64,000 nt of DNA, taken from the NCBI RefSeq assembly GCF_000298315.2, contig NZ_AEYE02000008.1, forward strand, positions 62,001 to 126,000, given 5' to 3'. The notes under the pieces were generated by a model, which worked only from the letters and a program-made list of their open reading frames with translations, was not told the DNA's origin and searched no databases. This DNA comes from Rhizobium grahamii CCGE 502. GTDB taxonomy: Bacteria; Pseudomonadota; Alphaproteobacteria; Rhizobiales; Rhizobiaceae. The position numbers and the translations under genes were made by a program. Below, piece by piece: positions 27,783 through 36,620 of this stretch; the stretch's first letter is position 1, and the number at the start of each line of letters is the position of its first letter.

Positions 27783-30097
27783 CGGGCGTCGTTCGGGATG
27801 TGCAGCGAAATGACGGTGCCGATCGCTTCGCGCGACCGAATTTTCATCTTGCCCCCGTGCAGCGTCGTCAGCGACCGCGAGATCGCAAGGCCGAGGCCAG
27901 AGCCGCCTTTGCTCTTCGCGTACTGGTTTTGCACCTGCTCGAAAGGCTGGCCGATCTTGCCGAGTGCGGCGCGGGGGATGCCGATGCCGGTGTCTGCGAT
28001 GGTCAGCATGACACCGCTGTTGGTGCGGCGCGTCCGCACGGCGATGCGACCGCCTTCGTTGGTGAACTTCACTGCGTTGGAAAGCAGGTTAAGCAGGATC
28101 TGCTTCATTGCGCGGCGATCGGCGGTCAGGCGCATGCCATCACAAATGCGTTGTTCCACGAAGATGTTCTTCTGTGCGGCAGGGATTGCCGTGAAACGAA
28201 GGCTTTCCTCGATCAGCGGCGCAAGATCGATCGTTTCACACTCGAGCTTCATATGACCGGCTTCGATCTTCGACATGTCGAGAATATCGCTGATGACGTT
28301 GAGAAGATGCTTGCCGCTGTCGTGGATGTCGCGGGCATACTCATTGTACTTCGATGAGCCGAGCGGGCCGAACATCTGGTCTTGAAGTATCTCCGAGAAG
28401 CCGAGGATGGCGTTGAGCGGCGTGCGAAGTTCGTGGGACATGTTTGCCAGGAACTCGCTCTTTGCCCGGTTGGCCGCTTCGGCGCGTTCCTTCTCGACCA
28501 GATAGTTGGAGTTCGCGACAGAGAGCGCTGCTTTCTGACTTTCCAGAGTCTGGCGGGACGAGGAGAGGTCACCGATCGTTGCCATGAGCCGGCGTTCGGA
28601 ATCGCGCAGGCGTTCCTGATTGCGCTTCAACAGCGTGATATCGGTGCCGACCGAAACCATGCCGCCGTCGCGCGTACGGCGCTCGTTGATCTGCAGCCAG
28701 CGTTCGTCGGCAAGCTGCACCTCGGTCGTCCGCGAGTAGCCGGAGCCATCCGCATCGGCGATCCGGCGTTCGATCACGGGACGCGCGGCGGCGGCGTTGA
28801 CGACGCTGCGCTCGGTGCCGGGAACCAGGACGCTATCGGGGAGGCCATAGGCCTGCTGGAAGTGCGCGTTGCACATCACGAGGCGGTCGTTCTTGTCCCA
28901 GAGAACGAAAGCTTCCGATGTGCACTCGATGGCGTCCGCCAGCCGCTGATCGGCCTCGGCATAACGCTGCGCGAGACGATGCTGCTCGGTCACGTCCATC
29001 GCAATGCCGATCATGTGGACGCGGCCGGAATTCGTGCGGATCACTTGGGCGCGGGCGCGCATCCAGACGTAATGACCGCCGGCGTGGCGCATGCGAAAGA
29101 TCTGGTCGACCTGACCGGCATCGCCGCGGACAATCGACCGGGCGATTTCGTAGACGCCGCCGTCATCCGGGTGCATCAGACGGGCTGCATCGCTGAAGCA
29201 CATTGTTCGGTCGGAGCCGGAAAGGCCAAGCATCTCGTACATCGAGCGCGACCAGTAGAACTCGCGGCGGTCGAAATCGAAGTCCCAAAGCCCGCAGCGG
29301 CCGCGAGACAGTGCGGTCTCGACGCGGAGGTTCGACTCCAGAAAAATGTCGTCGGCGTCGCGGGCGCGCTTCACCTGCATGTAGTAGGCGTAGAGAATGA
29401 CGAGCAGAATCGACGAGATGCCAGCAAATAGAGTTACATTGAGCGTAACCTCATCTCTCCAAAGCTGGCTGATCCGTTCAAGGGACGTCGCCGCTATGAC
29501 ATATCCGCCGGAGTTTCCGATGAGGGTGATTTCCGCATAGTGCGGAAGCCCGCTGATCGTTGTCTCGATGACGCCGGCGCGATCGCCGAACCGGCGAACT
29601 GCCGAGACTTCGGCGAAGAAATCACCGACGCTGGCACCGAGGTAAGCCGAGCCGGCGGCGGTTGCCGCAAACACCTTGCCGCTTGGCTGAACCAGCAGCA
29701 CGAAGGCGTCGTCGTCCAGCCGGTCCTGCGGCAGGAACCGTGCTAGGCGCGCCTGGGCCTGCATCACATCCGCAGTCTCGAATATCTGGTTGGCGTCGGC
29801 GAAAGCCGCAGCAGCGGTTGCGGCGGCAAGCGCTGTGGAATGGCGGGCGGCGGCTTCCGTGCGGCCGTATTCGGAAACCATTCCGAAGAAGTGCGATGCC
29901 GCTACAACCGTAAGGAAGGCTACGATCAGGATCGGAATAATTCGCTTCAGGACGATTTCGACCTGTGACAGGTTGCGCGAGGACGAGGAAGAAACGGTGG
30001 AGCGTCGAGCTGAAAAGCTGTCCCGCCAGGCCAGGAGGCCGTCGAAATCGACACGCAGCCGTCCCTCGGCTGCGGTTGCCCGCCGCACGTTCATCAT
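27779..30097 (-). CDS. pleC: PleC-type PAS sensor histidine kinase
   Basis: A 772-residue kinase with TM1 near 55-75, a periplasmic sensor region, TM2 near 215-235, and two PAS-like domains (LGLSGSDRTMCFSDAARLMHPDD and ALVLWDKNDRLVMCN-like segments). HisKA has the PleC/DivJ-type motif FLANMSHELRTPLNAILGFSEI near residue 540, then a HATPase domain ending GSGLGLAISRSL. The H-box neighbourhood and the FEQVQNQYAKSKGGSGLG segment are PleC-like. I recall S. meliloti pleC next to glnE, so the symbol is given. PleC there acts as a DivK phosphatase in cell-cycle control. There is no receiver domain, so it is not a hybrid kinase. Confidence 0.78.
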   Translation of the reverse strand: MMNVRRATAAEGRLRVDFDGLLAWRDSFSARRSTVSSSSSRNLSQVEIVLKRIIPILIVAFLTVVAASHFFGMVSEYGRTEAAARHSTALAAATAAAAFADANQIFETADVMQAQARLARFLPQDRLDDDAFVLLVQPSGKVFAATAAGSAYLGASVGDFFAEVSAVRRFGDRAGVIETTISGLPHYAEITLIGNSGGYVIAATSLERISQLWRDEVTLNVTLFAGISSILLVILYAYYMQVKRARDADDIFLESNLRVETALSRGRCGLWDFDFDRREFYWSRSMYEMLGLSGSDRTMCFSDAARLMHPDDGGVYEIARSIVRGDAGQVDQIFRMRHAGGHYVWMRARAQVIRTNSGRVHMIGIAMDVTEQHRLAQRYAEADQRLADAIECTSEAFVLWDKNDRLVMCNAHFQQAYGLPDSVLVPGTERSVVNAAAARPVIERRIADADGSGYSRTTEVQLADERWLQINERRTRDGGMVSVGTDITLLKRNQERLRDSERRLMATIGDLSSSRQTLESQKAALSVANSNYLVEKERAEAANRAKSEFLANMSHELRTPLNAILGFSEILQDQMFGPLGSSKYNEYARDIHDSGKHLLNVISDILDMSKIEAGHMKLECETIDLAPLIEESLRFTAIPAAQKNIFVEQRICDGMRLTADRRAMKQILLNLLSNAVKFTNEGGRIAVRTRRTNSGVMLTIADTGIGIPRAALGKIGQPFEQVQNQYAKSKGGSGLGLAISRSLTTLHGGKMKIRSREAIGTVISLHIPNDAR

Positions 30098-30237
30098 CTC
30101 TTCAGCCTTGATCCCTCGTGTGATTCGCAGCGCCGCTCGCTGGAACTAACTCAATGAATCACTGGTGATTCGCCTTGTCCAGAGGAAAAGGTAAAAATTT
30201 GTTAACTGATTCAAGATGCTGAATTTTCTATAGCGGC

Positions 30238-30272
30238 CGGATTGCCGCTGCGAGCGTCGCAGCGGCAATCCG
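30238..30272 (-). terminator. hairpin after pepN
   Basis: A perfect 16-base inverted repeat (arms 30238-30253 and 30257-30272, loop GCG) eight bases downstream of the pepN stop. There is no clear T run on the minus strand after it, so termination is likely but not certain; it may also protect the mRNA 3' end. Confidence 0.6.
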
Positions 30273-30280
30273 ACGGCAAA

Positions 30281-32929
30281 TCATCCCTTGAGGGTGCGCT
30301 CGACGATGTCGCGAACGTCGGTCGAGAGCTCCGCGGTCCGTTCAATTTCCAACAGGGCGGCGCGGGCGTGGTCCTGTCGAACTGGCTCCAGAGAGCGCCA
30401 GGACCGCATCGATGTCAGGATGCGGGCCGCCAACTGAGGGTTGCGCCGGTCGATGTCGAGGATCTCACGGGCTAGGAAGGCGTAGCCTTCGCCGTCGGCC
30501 CGGCCAAAGCCGGTTGGATTGGCAAAAGCAAAGGTGCCGATCAGCGAGCGGACGCGGTTGGGATTGGTCCTCTTGAACAGCGGGTTCTCCGTCAGCTTTT
30601 GCACCCGGTCGAGCGTGTCGGCACCCGGTATGGTGGCCTGGACAGAAAACCACTTGTCGACGACCAGTGCGTTCTCTGAAAAACGATCCTTGAAGGCCGA
30701 CAGCGCTTCGGCAGCTTCCGGGCTGTCCGGGAAGCGATGCGCAAGAAGCGTCAATGCATGTAACAGATCCGTCATGTTGTTGGCAGCATCGAAAGCAGTC
30801 TTCGCGCGTGCCGGCGAGCTTTCGGCATATGACAGGTAGGTCAGCGCGGCGTTGCGCAAAGCGCGGCGACCGGCACTGGTCGCGTCCGGGCTGAAGGCAC
30901 CCGGCGTTGTCATGGAGTCATAGAGCGCGAGGAACGTATCACGTCCGGCGTCAGCGACTTGCTTCATCACCGCCTGGCGCCCGGCATGGATCGCATCTGG
31001 ATCGTTGTTGCCCCCAAGCTCGCGGGCGATATCGGCTTCGCTCGGCAGGGCCAAGGCTTGGGCGCGGAAGGCCGGCTCAAGGCTTTCGTCGGCGGCTGCG
31101 GCAACGAGCGTGTCGATGAAGGTTGTTTCGGAACTGACTGACTTTCCTTCTCGGGCATCACGTGCGGCGTTGAGGAGGTTCGGAAGGGCAAGGCCAGTCA
31201 GGGCCTGCCAGCGCGAGAAATGGTCCGTCTCGTAGCGGGCAAGCAGCGCCAGATCGGCAGGCGACTGATCGAAATGGAGATTGATAGGCGCCGAGAAGCT
31301 GCGATTGATCGAGACTACAGGCCGCGTCTTGGTGCCGTGGAATACTGCCGTTTGCGTACGCTCTGTGAGATGCAGGACGCTGCCGGTATATTCCGCACCG
31401 TCAACGGAAGTCGGCGTGATCGCCGCTCCGTCCTCAGCGAAGAGCTGCAAGCTCAAGGGGATGTGCATCGGCTTCTTGTCAGACTGACCGGGCGTCGCCG
31501 GGATCATCTGCTCCAGCGAAAGGCTGAAAGTCTTCGCGACCGCATCATAGGCGCCCGACGCCGTGACCAGCGGCGTGCCGGCCTGATGGTACCAGAGCGA
31601 GAACTGCGTGAGGTCGCGCCCGCTGGCGTCCTCGAAGCACTTGACGAAGTCCTCGATCGTCACGGCTTGGCCGTCGTGCCGGTCGAAATAGAGGTCCATA
31701 CCCTGCTTGAAGGTGTCCCTGCCCAGCAGCGTCGCGATCATGCGCGTGACTTCGCTACCCTTCTCGTAAACAGTGGTAGTGTAGAAGTTGTTGATCTCGC
31801 GATACTTCGTGGGCCGCACCGGATGAGCGAGCGGACCCGCATCCTCCGGGAACTGCTCGGACTTCAGGTGGCGGACCTCCGCGATGCGCTTGACGGGGCG
31901 TGAGCGCTGATCGGCCGAGAATTCGTGATCGCGATAGACGGTCAGTCCTTCCTTCAGGCACAGCTGGAACCAGTCGCGGCAGGTGATGCGGTTGCCCGTC
32001 CAGTTGTGGAAATATTCGTGGGCGATGATCGCTTCGATGTTGGCATAGTCCCCGTCGGTGGCCGTTTCCGGATCGGCCAGGACGTACTTGTCGTTGAAGA
32101 CATTGAGACCTTTGTTCTCCATGGCGCCCATGTTGAAATCGGAGACGGCGACGATCATGAAGATGTCGAGATCATATTCGCGTCCGAAGACCTCCTCGTC
32201 CCACTTCATAGAGCGCTTCAACGCGTCCATCGCGTAGGCGGCGCGTGGCTCCTTGCCGTGCTCGACATAGATTTTCAGGGCTACCTCGCGGCCGGACACC
32301 GTCGTGAACGTGTCTTCGATGACGCCGAGATCGCCAGCGACCAGTGCGAATAGATAGCTTGGCTTGGGGTGCGGATCGAACCAGGCGGCAAAATGCTTAC
32401 CTTCGCCATAGCCGGCGCCACCGAGGAAATTGCCGTTCGACAGCAGCAGCGGATTGGCGGCCTTGTCGGCAATGATGTTGACGGTGTACGGCGCGAGAAC
32501 GTCGGGGCGGTCGGGAAAATAGGTGATGCGCCGGAACCCTTCGGCTTCGCACTGGGTGCAATAGATACCGCCGGTGCGATAGAGACCCATCAGTTGGGTA
32601 TTGGCCTCGGGGTTGATGATCGTGGTGATCGTCAGTTCAAAGGGCTCGGATGCCGGCAGGGCGCGGACGGTCAGACTTTCAGGCGTGACGGTGTATTGAT
32701 CTGCCGGCATTTCCATCTGGTCGAACAGCAGCCCGGAGAGCGTCAACTCATCACCGTCGAGTACGAGCGGCGCCTTGGGATCGACGCCTTCTCGGCGATG
32801 GAAAATTAGTCGCGCCTCAACCTTGGTTTCAGTGGGATCGAGTTCGAAGGTAAGATCCACGCGTTCCAGAACGAAGTCGGTGGGCTGGTAGTCTGCCAGA
32901 TTGATGACCTGGCCGGTATCTGTACGCAT
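30281..32929 (-). CDS. pepN: aminopeptidase N (M1 family)
   Basis: An 882-residue M1 metallo-aminopeptidase that removes N-terminal residues from peptides in the cytoplasm. The zinc site HEYFH-x18-E is present (AHEYFHNWTGNRIT...), as is the exopeptidase motif GAMEN (MGAMENKGLNVF). The start is set at ATG 32929 (MRTDTGQVINL), as in other PepN proteins; a longer in-frame version to 32992 is not supported. The length matches the E. coli enzyme. Confidence 0.95.
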   Translation of the reverse strand: MRTDTGQVINLADYQPTDFVLERVDLTFELDPTETKVEARLIFHRREGVDPKAPLVLDGDELTLSGLLFDQMEMPADQYTVTPESLTVRALPASEPFELTITTIINPEANTQLMGLYRTGGIYCTQCEAEGFRRITYFPDRPDVLAPYTVNIIADKAANPLLLSNGNFLGGAGYGEGKHFAAWFDPHPKPSYLFALVAGDLGVIEDTFTTVSGREVALKIYVEHGKEPRAAYAMDALKRSMKWDEEVFGREYDLDIFMIVAVSDFNMGAMENKGLNVFNDKYVLADPETATDGDYANIEAIIAHEYFHNWTGNRITCRDWFQLCLKEGLTVYRDHEFSADQRSRPVKRIAEVRHLKSEQFPEDAGPLAHPVRPTKYREINNFYTTTVYEKGSEVTRMIATLLGRDTFKQGMDLYFDRHDGQAVTIEDFVKCFEDASGRDLTQFSLWYHQAGTPLVTASGAYDAVAKTFSLSLEQMIPATPGQSDKKPMHIPLSLQLFAEDGAAITPTSVDGAEYTGSVLHLTERTQTAVFHGTKTRPVVSINRSFSAPINLHFDQSPADLALLARYETDHFSRWQALTGLALPNLLNAARDAREGKSVSSETTFIDTLVAAAADESLEPAFRAQALALPSEADIARELGGNNDPDAIHAGRQAVMKQVADAGRDTFLALYDSMTTPGAFSPDATSAGRRALRNAALTYLSYAESSPARAKTAFDAANNMTDLLHALTLLAHRFPDSPEAAEALSAFKDRFSENALVVDKWFSVQATIPGADTLDRVQKLTENPLFKRTNPNRVRSLIGTFAFANPTGFGRADGEGYAFLAREILDIDRRNPQLAARILTSMRSWRSLEPVRQDHARAALLEIERTAELSTDVRDIVERTLKG

Positions 32930-33277
32930 GGTGTTCCCTGAAGGCCTTGAGCGGGTGAGTGCTTCGTATGCAGAGTAAGTACTCCGCCACAAATTTTGAC
33001 GGGCATGATTACATTAAAGTCTGAACCAAACTTAAAGCGAAATCGCGGCAAAGGAAGATTTGAAAGCCCTGGAGCCGGCTATATTTGGGTGAATCGACAA
33101 ACGGGATTTTGAGGTCACTACGGGTGCGAGCGCGGCGTCGCAGGGCATTGCTTCATGGGAGGTTCGCAAGTTTTCCAATTTTCTGTCTGTTCATTCAATG
33201 CGACGGCTGTCACAGTCTCGGTGCGTCGAGTCTGGCGCGTCCTCCTGCATCAAAATAGCAATCCAAGAGTTCAAGAC
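32930..33277. other. 348-base divergent intergenic region between pepN and an EamA gene
   Basis: This region holds promoters for two divergent genes. The stretch 32990-33060 is more AT-rich than the surrounding DNA. I see no small gene, no convincing -35/-10 pair and no strong repeat. An in-frame ATG at 33155 for the right-hand gene exists but would add a 41-residue extension without membrane or family character. Confidence 0.5.
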
Positions 33278-34207
33278 ATGCGATCGGCTATCGGAAACCC
33301 GATGAGGGGCATTGCGTTCAAGGTCGGTTCGGTCATCGTCTTTCTGGCAATGCAGACCTTCATCAAGCTTGCAGGCAGCGACATCCAGCCGGGGCAGGTG
33401 ACCTTCTGCCGTTCGTTTTTCGCGCTGTTTCCGATCATGGGATACCTCGCCTATCAAGGGCAGTTGCGGTCGGCGTTCTACACGGCCAATCCTATCGGAC
33501 ATTTGAAGCGGGGAACGCTCGGCATCATATCGATGGGGCTAGGCTTCTACGGGCTGTTGCACTTGCCACTGCCGGAAGCCATTGCACTCGGCTACGCAAT
33601 GCCGCTTGTCGCGGTGATTTTTGCGGCGCTGTTTCTCGGGGAGACTGTGCGAATCTACCGCTGGAGCGCAGTGCTTTTCGGTATGGTGGGCGTGGCCATC
33701 ATATCTTGGCCGAAGCTCACGCTCTTTCGCGAGGGGGGCATTCACGCCGAACAGGCGATCGGGGCGATCACCGTTCTGCTGGCCTCGGTACTCGGCGGCA
33801 TGGCGATGATTCAGGTGCGGCGATTGGTCGAGGAAGAAAAAACGGCAACAATTGTTCTCTATTTTTCGATCACAGCCACGGTATTCTCACTCGTAACGGT
33901 TCCGTTCGGCTGGCAGGTTCTTGATATGAAGCCGCAATTGTTTCTCGTTGCGGCCGGCTTTTGCGGTGGTGTAGCGCAGATCCTGCTGACTGAGAGCTAT
34001 CGGCATGCGGACGTCTCGACGGTTGCGCCATTCGAGTACACATCAATCGTCATCGGCGGCGTTGTTGCCTATTTTGTCTTTGGTGATGTGCCGAGTGGCG
34101 CCACGCTGCTTGGCACGGCGATTGTCGTCGCTGCGGGGATATTCATCATCTACCGCGAACACCAGCTAAATCTGGAGCGACGGGCGGCGCGGCAAGCCGG
34201 TTCATGA
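33278..34207 (+). CDS. EamA/DMT-family transporter
   Basis: A 309-residue drug/metabolite transporter with ten hydrophobic segments in two EamA repeats. The first repeat contains LGYAMPLVAVIFAALFLGE and the second EYTSIVIGGVVAYFVFGDVPS, both typical. Substrates of this group are small metabolites; none can be named here. The ATG at 33278 is chosen because family members start a few residues before TM1. A hairpin follows 41 bases after the stop. Confidence 0.87.
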   Translation: MRSAIGNPMRGIAFKVGSVIVFLAMQTFIKLAGSDIQPGQVTFCRSFFALFPIMGYLAYQGQLRSAFYTANPIGHLKRGTLGIISMGLGFYGLLHLPLPEAIALGYAMPLVAVIFAALFLGETVRIYRWSAVLFGMVGVAIISWPKLTLFREGGIHAEQAIGAITVLLASVLGGMAMIQVRRLVEEEKTATIVLYFSITATVFSLVTVPFGWQVLDMKPQLFLVAAGFCGGVAQILLTESYRHADVSTVAPFEYTSIVIGGVVAYFVFGDVPSGATLLGTAIVVAAGIFIIYREHQLNLERRAARQAGS

Positions 34208-34247
34208 GGACAGCTTCGTCTCAACATTGCGGCCGCCGAGCTGAGAT

Positions 34248-34289
34248 TTTCTCGCAATGCGCGAGAAATTCGAACGCTATTCGAACGCT
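34248..34289. repeat. inverted repeat followed by an 11-base tandem repeat
   Basis: An eight-base inverted repeat TTTCTCGC/GCGAGAAA (34248-34268, five-base loop) is followed at once by two adjacent copies of ATTCGAACGCT (34268-34289). It lies 120-160 bases upstream of the unrecognised gene at 34409. It may terminate the upstream EamA transcript, serve as an operator, or both. Confidence 0.5.
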
Positions 34290-34408
34290 TATCGTGCGTT
34301 ATGAACTTGACGAAGCTTCATTTATTCGCGAATGCGCATGTTACGAATTGACCGTCCCGCCTTGTCCTGAGCAGTGACGACGTCGAATGAGCATGCGTCG
34401 GGAGAGAA

Positions 34409-35260
34409 ATGCCTTTCAGTGCAGAAGACTTGGTCGCGAACCCGAAATTCATTGACGCCATCCGCTTTCACGCGGGGCGCATGCGCGGCATGTTCGACGC
34501 CGGTCCGCGAGTGGCGCGACTGCTCGCGTCCCAGCAGCGCTGGTTGCTGACGCAAACTGCTTACGCCCTTGCAATGGAGCGAGATCCTGCGGACTCGACG
34601 TCTGGCTTTACCGCTGTCCGGCTGACGCGCGAGATCACCTCCCGCAAGGTAGCGAGCCGCAACACTGTATTGAGCTTCATCGACGAACTCTTCACGTACC
34701 GCTTCATCGCCTACGAGCCTGGTGCGGAGCGACGGCGGCCCCGCCAGTTCGAGCCGGCGGAAATCAGTCATCAGGCAATGTTTGGGTGGCTGCTATCGAA
34801 CCTGGGGGGGCTTGATCTGCTCGATGGTGGGAGCCGGGTGGCGCATGTTGAAGCCCGTCCGGAATTGATTCGGATTCTTCAGCCGCGGATCGCGCGCAAC
34901 TGCCTTCAGGATCCGCGATGGAGGGAGCCCGCGGAGCATGTGGCGCTTTTCTTGTGGAACGATGCTGGCGGGCTGATCGTCGACCACTTTATTTCACGTG
35001 TCGATCTGGCGGGAAATGATACGGAGCGTTTGGTCGTTGGTCATGTTGACAGCCGCGCCCTGGCAGCCGATTTTCTGATCTCGCGCACACACCTGCAGCG
35101 ACTTCTTGTCAAGGCAGCACAGCAGGGATGCCTCGGATGGGAGGCTGGCGGCAAAAAGCCCGTGCTTTGGATCTCGCGCTCGTTCCTGGAGCAGTACAGC
35201 CAGTGGCAGGCCATCAAGTTCGCGTATGTCGATGAGGCGTTCCATTGGGCGACGCAGTAG
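34409..35260 (+). CDS. unrecognised protein with two helix-turn-helix-like segments
   Basis: A 283-residue protein I do not recognise. Two regions look like winged helix-turn-helix units: about 70-105 (RLTREITSRKVASRNTVLSFIDEL) and about 215-245 (ADFLISRTHLQRLLVKAAQQGCLG). It has no enzyme motif, signal peptide or membrane helix. A good ribosome site (CGGGAGAGAA) precedes the ATG. It stands alone, with a tandem repeat upstream. A DNA-binding regulator is a reasonable guess from the helices only. Confidence 0.65.
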   Translation: MPFSAEDLVANPKFIDAIRFHAGRMRGMFDAGPRVARLLASQQRWLLTQTAYALAMERDPADSTSGFTAVRLTREITSRKVASRNTVLSFIDELFTYRFIAYEPGAERRRPRQFEPAEISHQAMFGWLLSNLGGLDLLDGGSRVAHVEARPELIRILQPRIARNCLQDPRWREPAEHVALFLWNDAGGLIVDHFISRVDLAGNDTERLVVGHVDSRALAADFLISRTHLQRLLVKAAQQGCLGWEAGGKKPVLWISRSFLEQYSQWQAIKFAYVDEAFHWATQ

Positions 35261-35351
35261 ACACAATAAGTCGCAACCTGCTGCGAAGGGCTAACGAAAA
35301 GCTTCGTCGTCAGACAGCAGGGCACGAGGCCAGCAGATGCCAGCCTCGACC

Positions 35352-35543
35352 TTAGTACTGCTGAAAATCCGCAAAGATCGCGGCGGGACGGGCGATGCGT
35401 CCGCTCGCACCAGTGCCGCGAGCAACCATTTGCTCGTTCGTGGCAAAGCCGATGCGGCTGTAGCTTTGCGTTGTGCGGCCCTGCTCGGTGGCAAGGCGAA
35501 GGGTTTCAAACCCACAGTGGATAGGACGAAAACGTGTAGTCAT
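35352..35543 (-). CDS. small unrecognised 63-residue protein
   Basis: A predicted 63-residue basic, hydrophilic protein starting MTTRFRPIHCGFETL and ending with QQY. Support comes from an AAGG ribosome site, a promoter-like TTGAAA-N17-AATATT upstream and coding-like sequence. Against it, no domain is visible and another frame is open on the opposite strand. It is inside a 430-base gap between two larger genes. Confidence 0.45.
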   Translation of the reverse strand: MTTRFRPIHCGFETLRLATEQGRTTQSYSRIGFATNEQMVARGTGASGRIARPAAIFADFQQY

Positions 35544-35581
35544 TGCCTTGGTTCCTGTTGATTCCTCCCAAGACACACTGA

Positions 35582-35610
35582 AATATTGCACTGCAGCATG
35601 AGCTTTTCAA
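35582..35610 (-). promoter_or_regulatory. sigma70-like promoter for the small gene
   Basis: On the minus strand TTGAAA (35605-35610), a 17-base spacer and AATATT (35582-35587) form a near-consensus pair about 40 bases before the small gene's ATG. The surrounding 120 bases are clearly AT-richer than the rest of the window. Confidence 0.45.
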
Positions 35611-35691
35611 TGGATTAGAATGAACAACAGGTATGTGAAAATCGCATGGGTTATTCATAAAAGATTTAGATTTGCCTATTTTGAAAGCATA

Positions 35692-36561
35692 TTAGAGTTC
35701 GGCAAGCTTCGCTTGAAAAGCTAAAAGATCGTTCCAGGCCAAGCGCTTGTTGACCGGTGCCGTCAGTAGATCCTGCGGATGCAACGTAGCGATCGCAGGG
35801 ATAGTGCGGTTTTCGGCCGCGATCTCCCGCCATTGTCCGCGCAGCCCGTGAATCGTGTCGCTCTCGCCGAAAAACACCCGCGCTGCAAAATTGCCAAGCA
35901 CGAGAATTGCCTTCGGTGCGGCAAGCGCAATTTGCCGCTCGATGAACGGACGGCAGATATCCATCTCAGCGGTGGACGCAATGCGATTGCCCGGCGGGCG
36001 CCAAGGAATAACTTGCGTCAGCAAGATGGCATCACGCTGCAAGCCGATCGCCGCGAGCATTTTGTCCAGCAGTTGCCCCGGTCGACCGGCGAAGGGTTGA
36101 CCTTCACGGTCATCGTCGGCTCCAGGTGCCGAACCGATCACCATGATCCCACTTGTCGCGTCTCCGCTGGCGAAGATCGTCGAGCGGGCGCTGTGCTTGA
36201 GATTGCAACCGTTGAATGCCTCGATTGCCGTTTTCAGCTCCGGCAGCGAGCGGGCGCTCTCAGCCGCAAAGCGTGCCTGCTGCACGGCCTCGCCGTCGGG
36301 AATCGAAGGTTGCGGCCGCGGCGCGGGGCGCTCTGGAGCGAGGGTGCTCTTCTGTGCCGTTTGAGCAACTGCACGCGGCAAGGCCTCCCGTGATTCGGAC
36401 CGTGGGGCGGCGGCTGCGTTCCGTCGTGCCGCCTTCATCGCATCGAACTCGGCAAAGCGATCGACAGCTTCCTCCTCGAGCAGCCATTCCACACCGGCTT
36501 CCGCATGGAAATGCAGGAGCGCCGCGAGTTCGCCTGGAGAGAGTTCGTTGACGGAGATCAT
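35692..36561 (-). CDS. uracil-DNA glycosylase-like protein lacking two Fe-S ligands
   Basis: A 289-residue protein with the family 4/5-type uracil-DNA glycosylase fold. Motif A is GSAPGADDDREGQPF (143-157), the motif B region is ATLHPQDLL (H261), and a conserved WRPPGNR segment lies between. Family 4 enzymes hold a 4Fe-4S cluster with four Cys. Here C119 and C203 remain, but the second Cys of the CxxC pair is K122 and the one before RPPGNR is W187. A cluster-free glycosylase of this kind is reported from Bradyrhizobium. An N-terminal region of about 100 residues is low in complexity and Ala/Pro-rich. It would remove uracil from DNA. Confidence 0.85.
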   Translation of the reverse strand: MISVNELSPGELAALLHFHAEAGVEWLLEEEAVDRFAEFDAMKAARRNAAAAPRSESREALPRAVAQTAQKSTLAPERPAPRPQPSIPDGEAVQQARFAAESARSLPELKTAIEAFNGCNLKHSARSTIFASGDATSGIMVIGSAPGADDDREGQPFAGRPGQLLDKMLAAIGLQRDAILLTQVIPWRPPGNRIASTAEMDICRPFIERQIALAAPKAILVLGNFAARVFFGESDTIHGLRGQWREIAAENRTIPAIATLHPQDLLTAPVNKRLAWNDLLAFQAKLAEL

Positions 36562-36620
36562 GATGCCAACCTTAGCGAAGCCAAGGTGTCAATGAAAGAG
36601 CACGCGGGCCGCAAGCAGAG

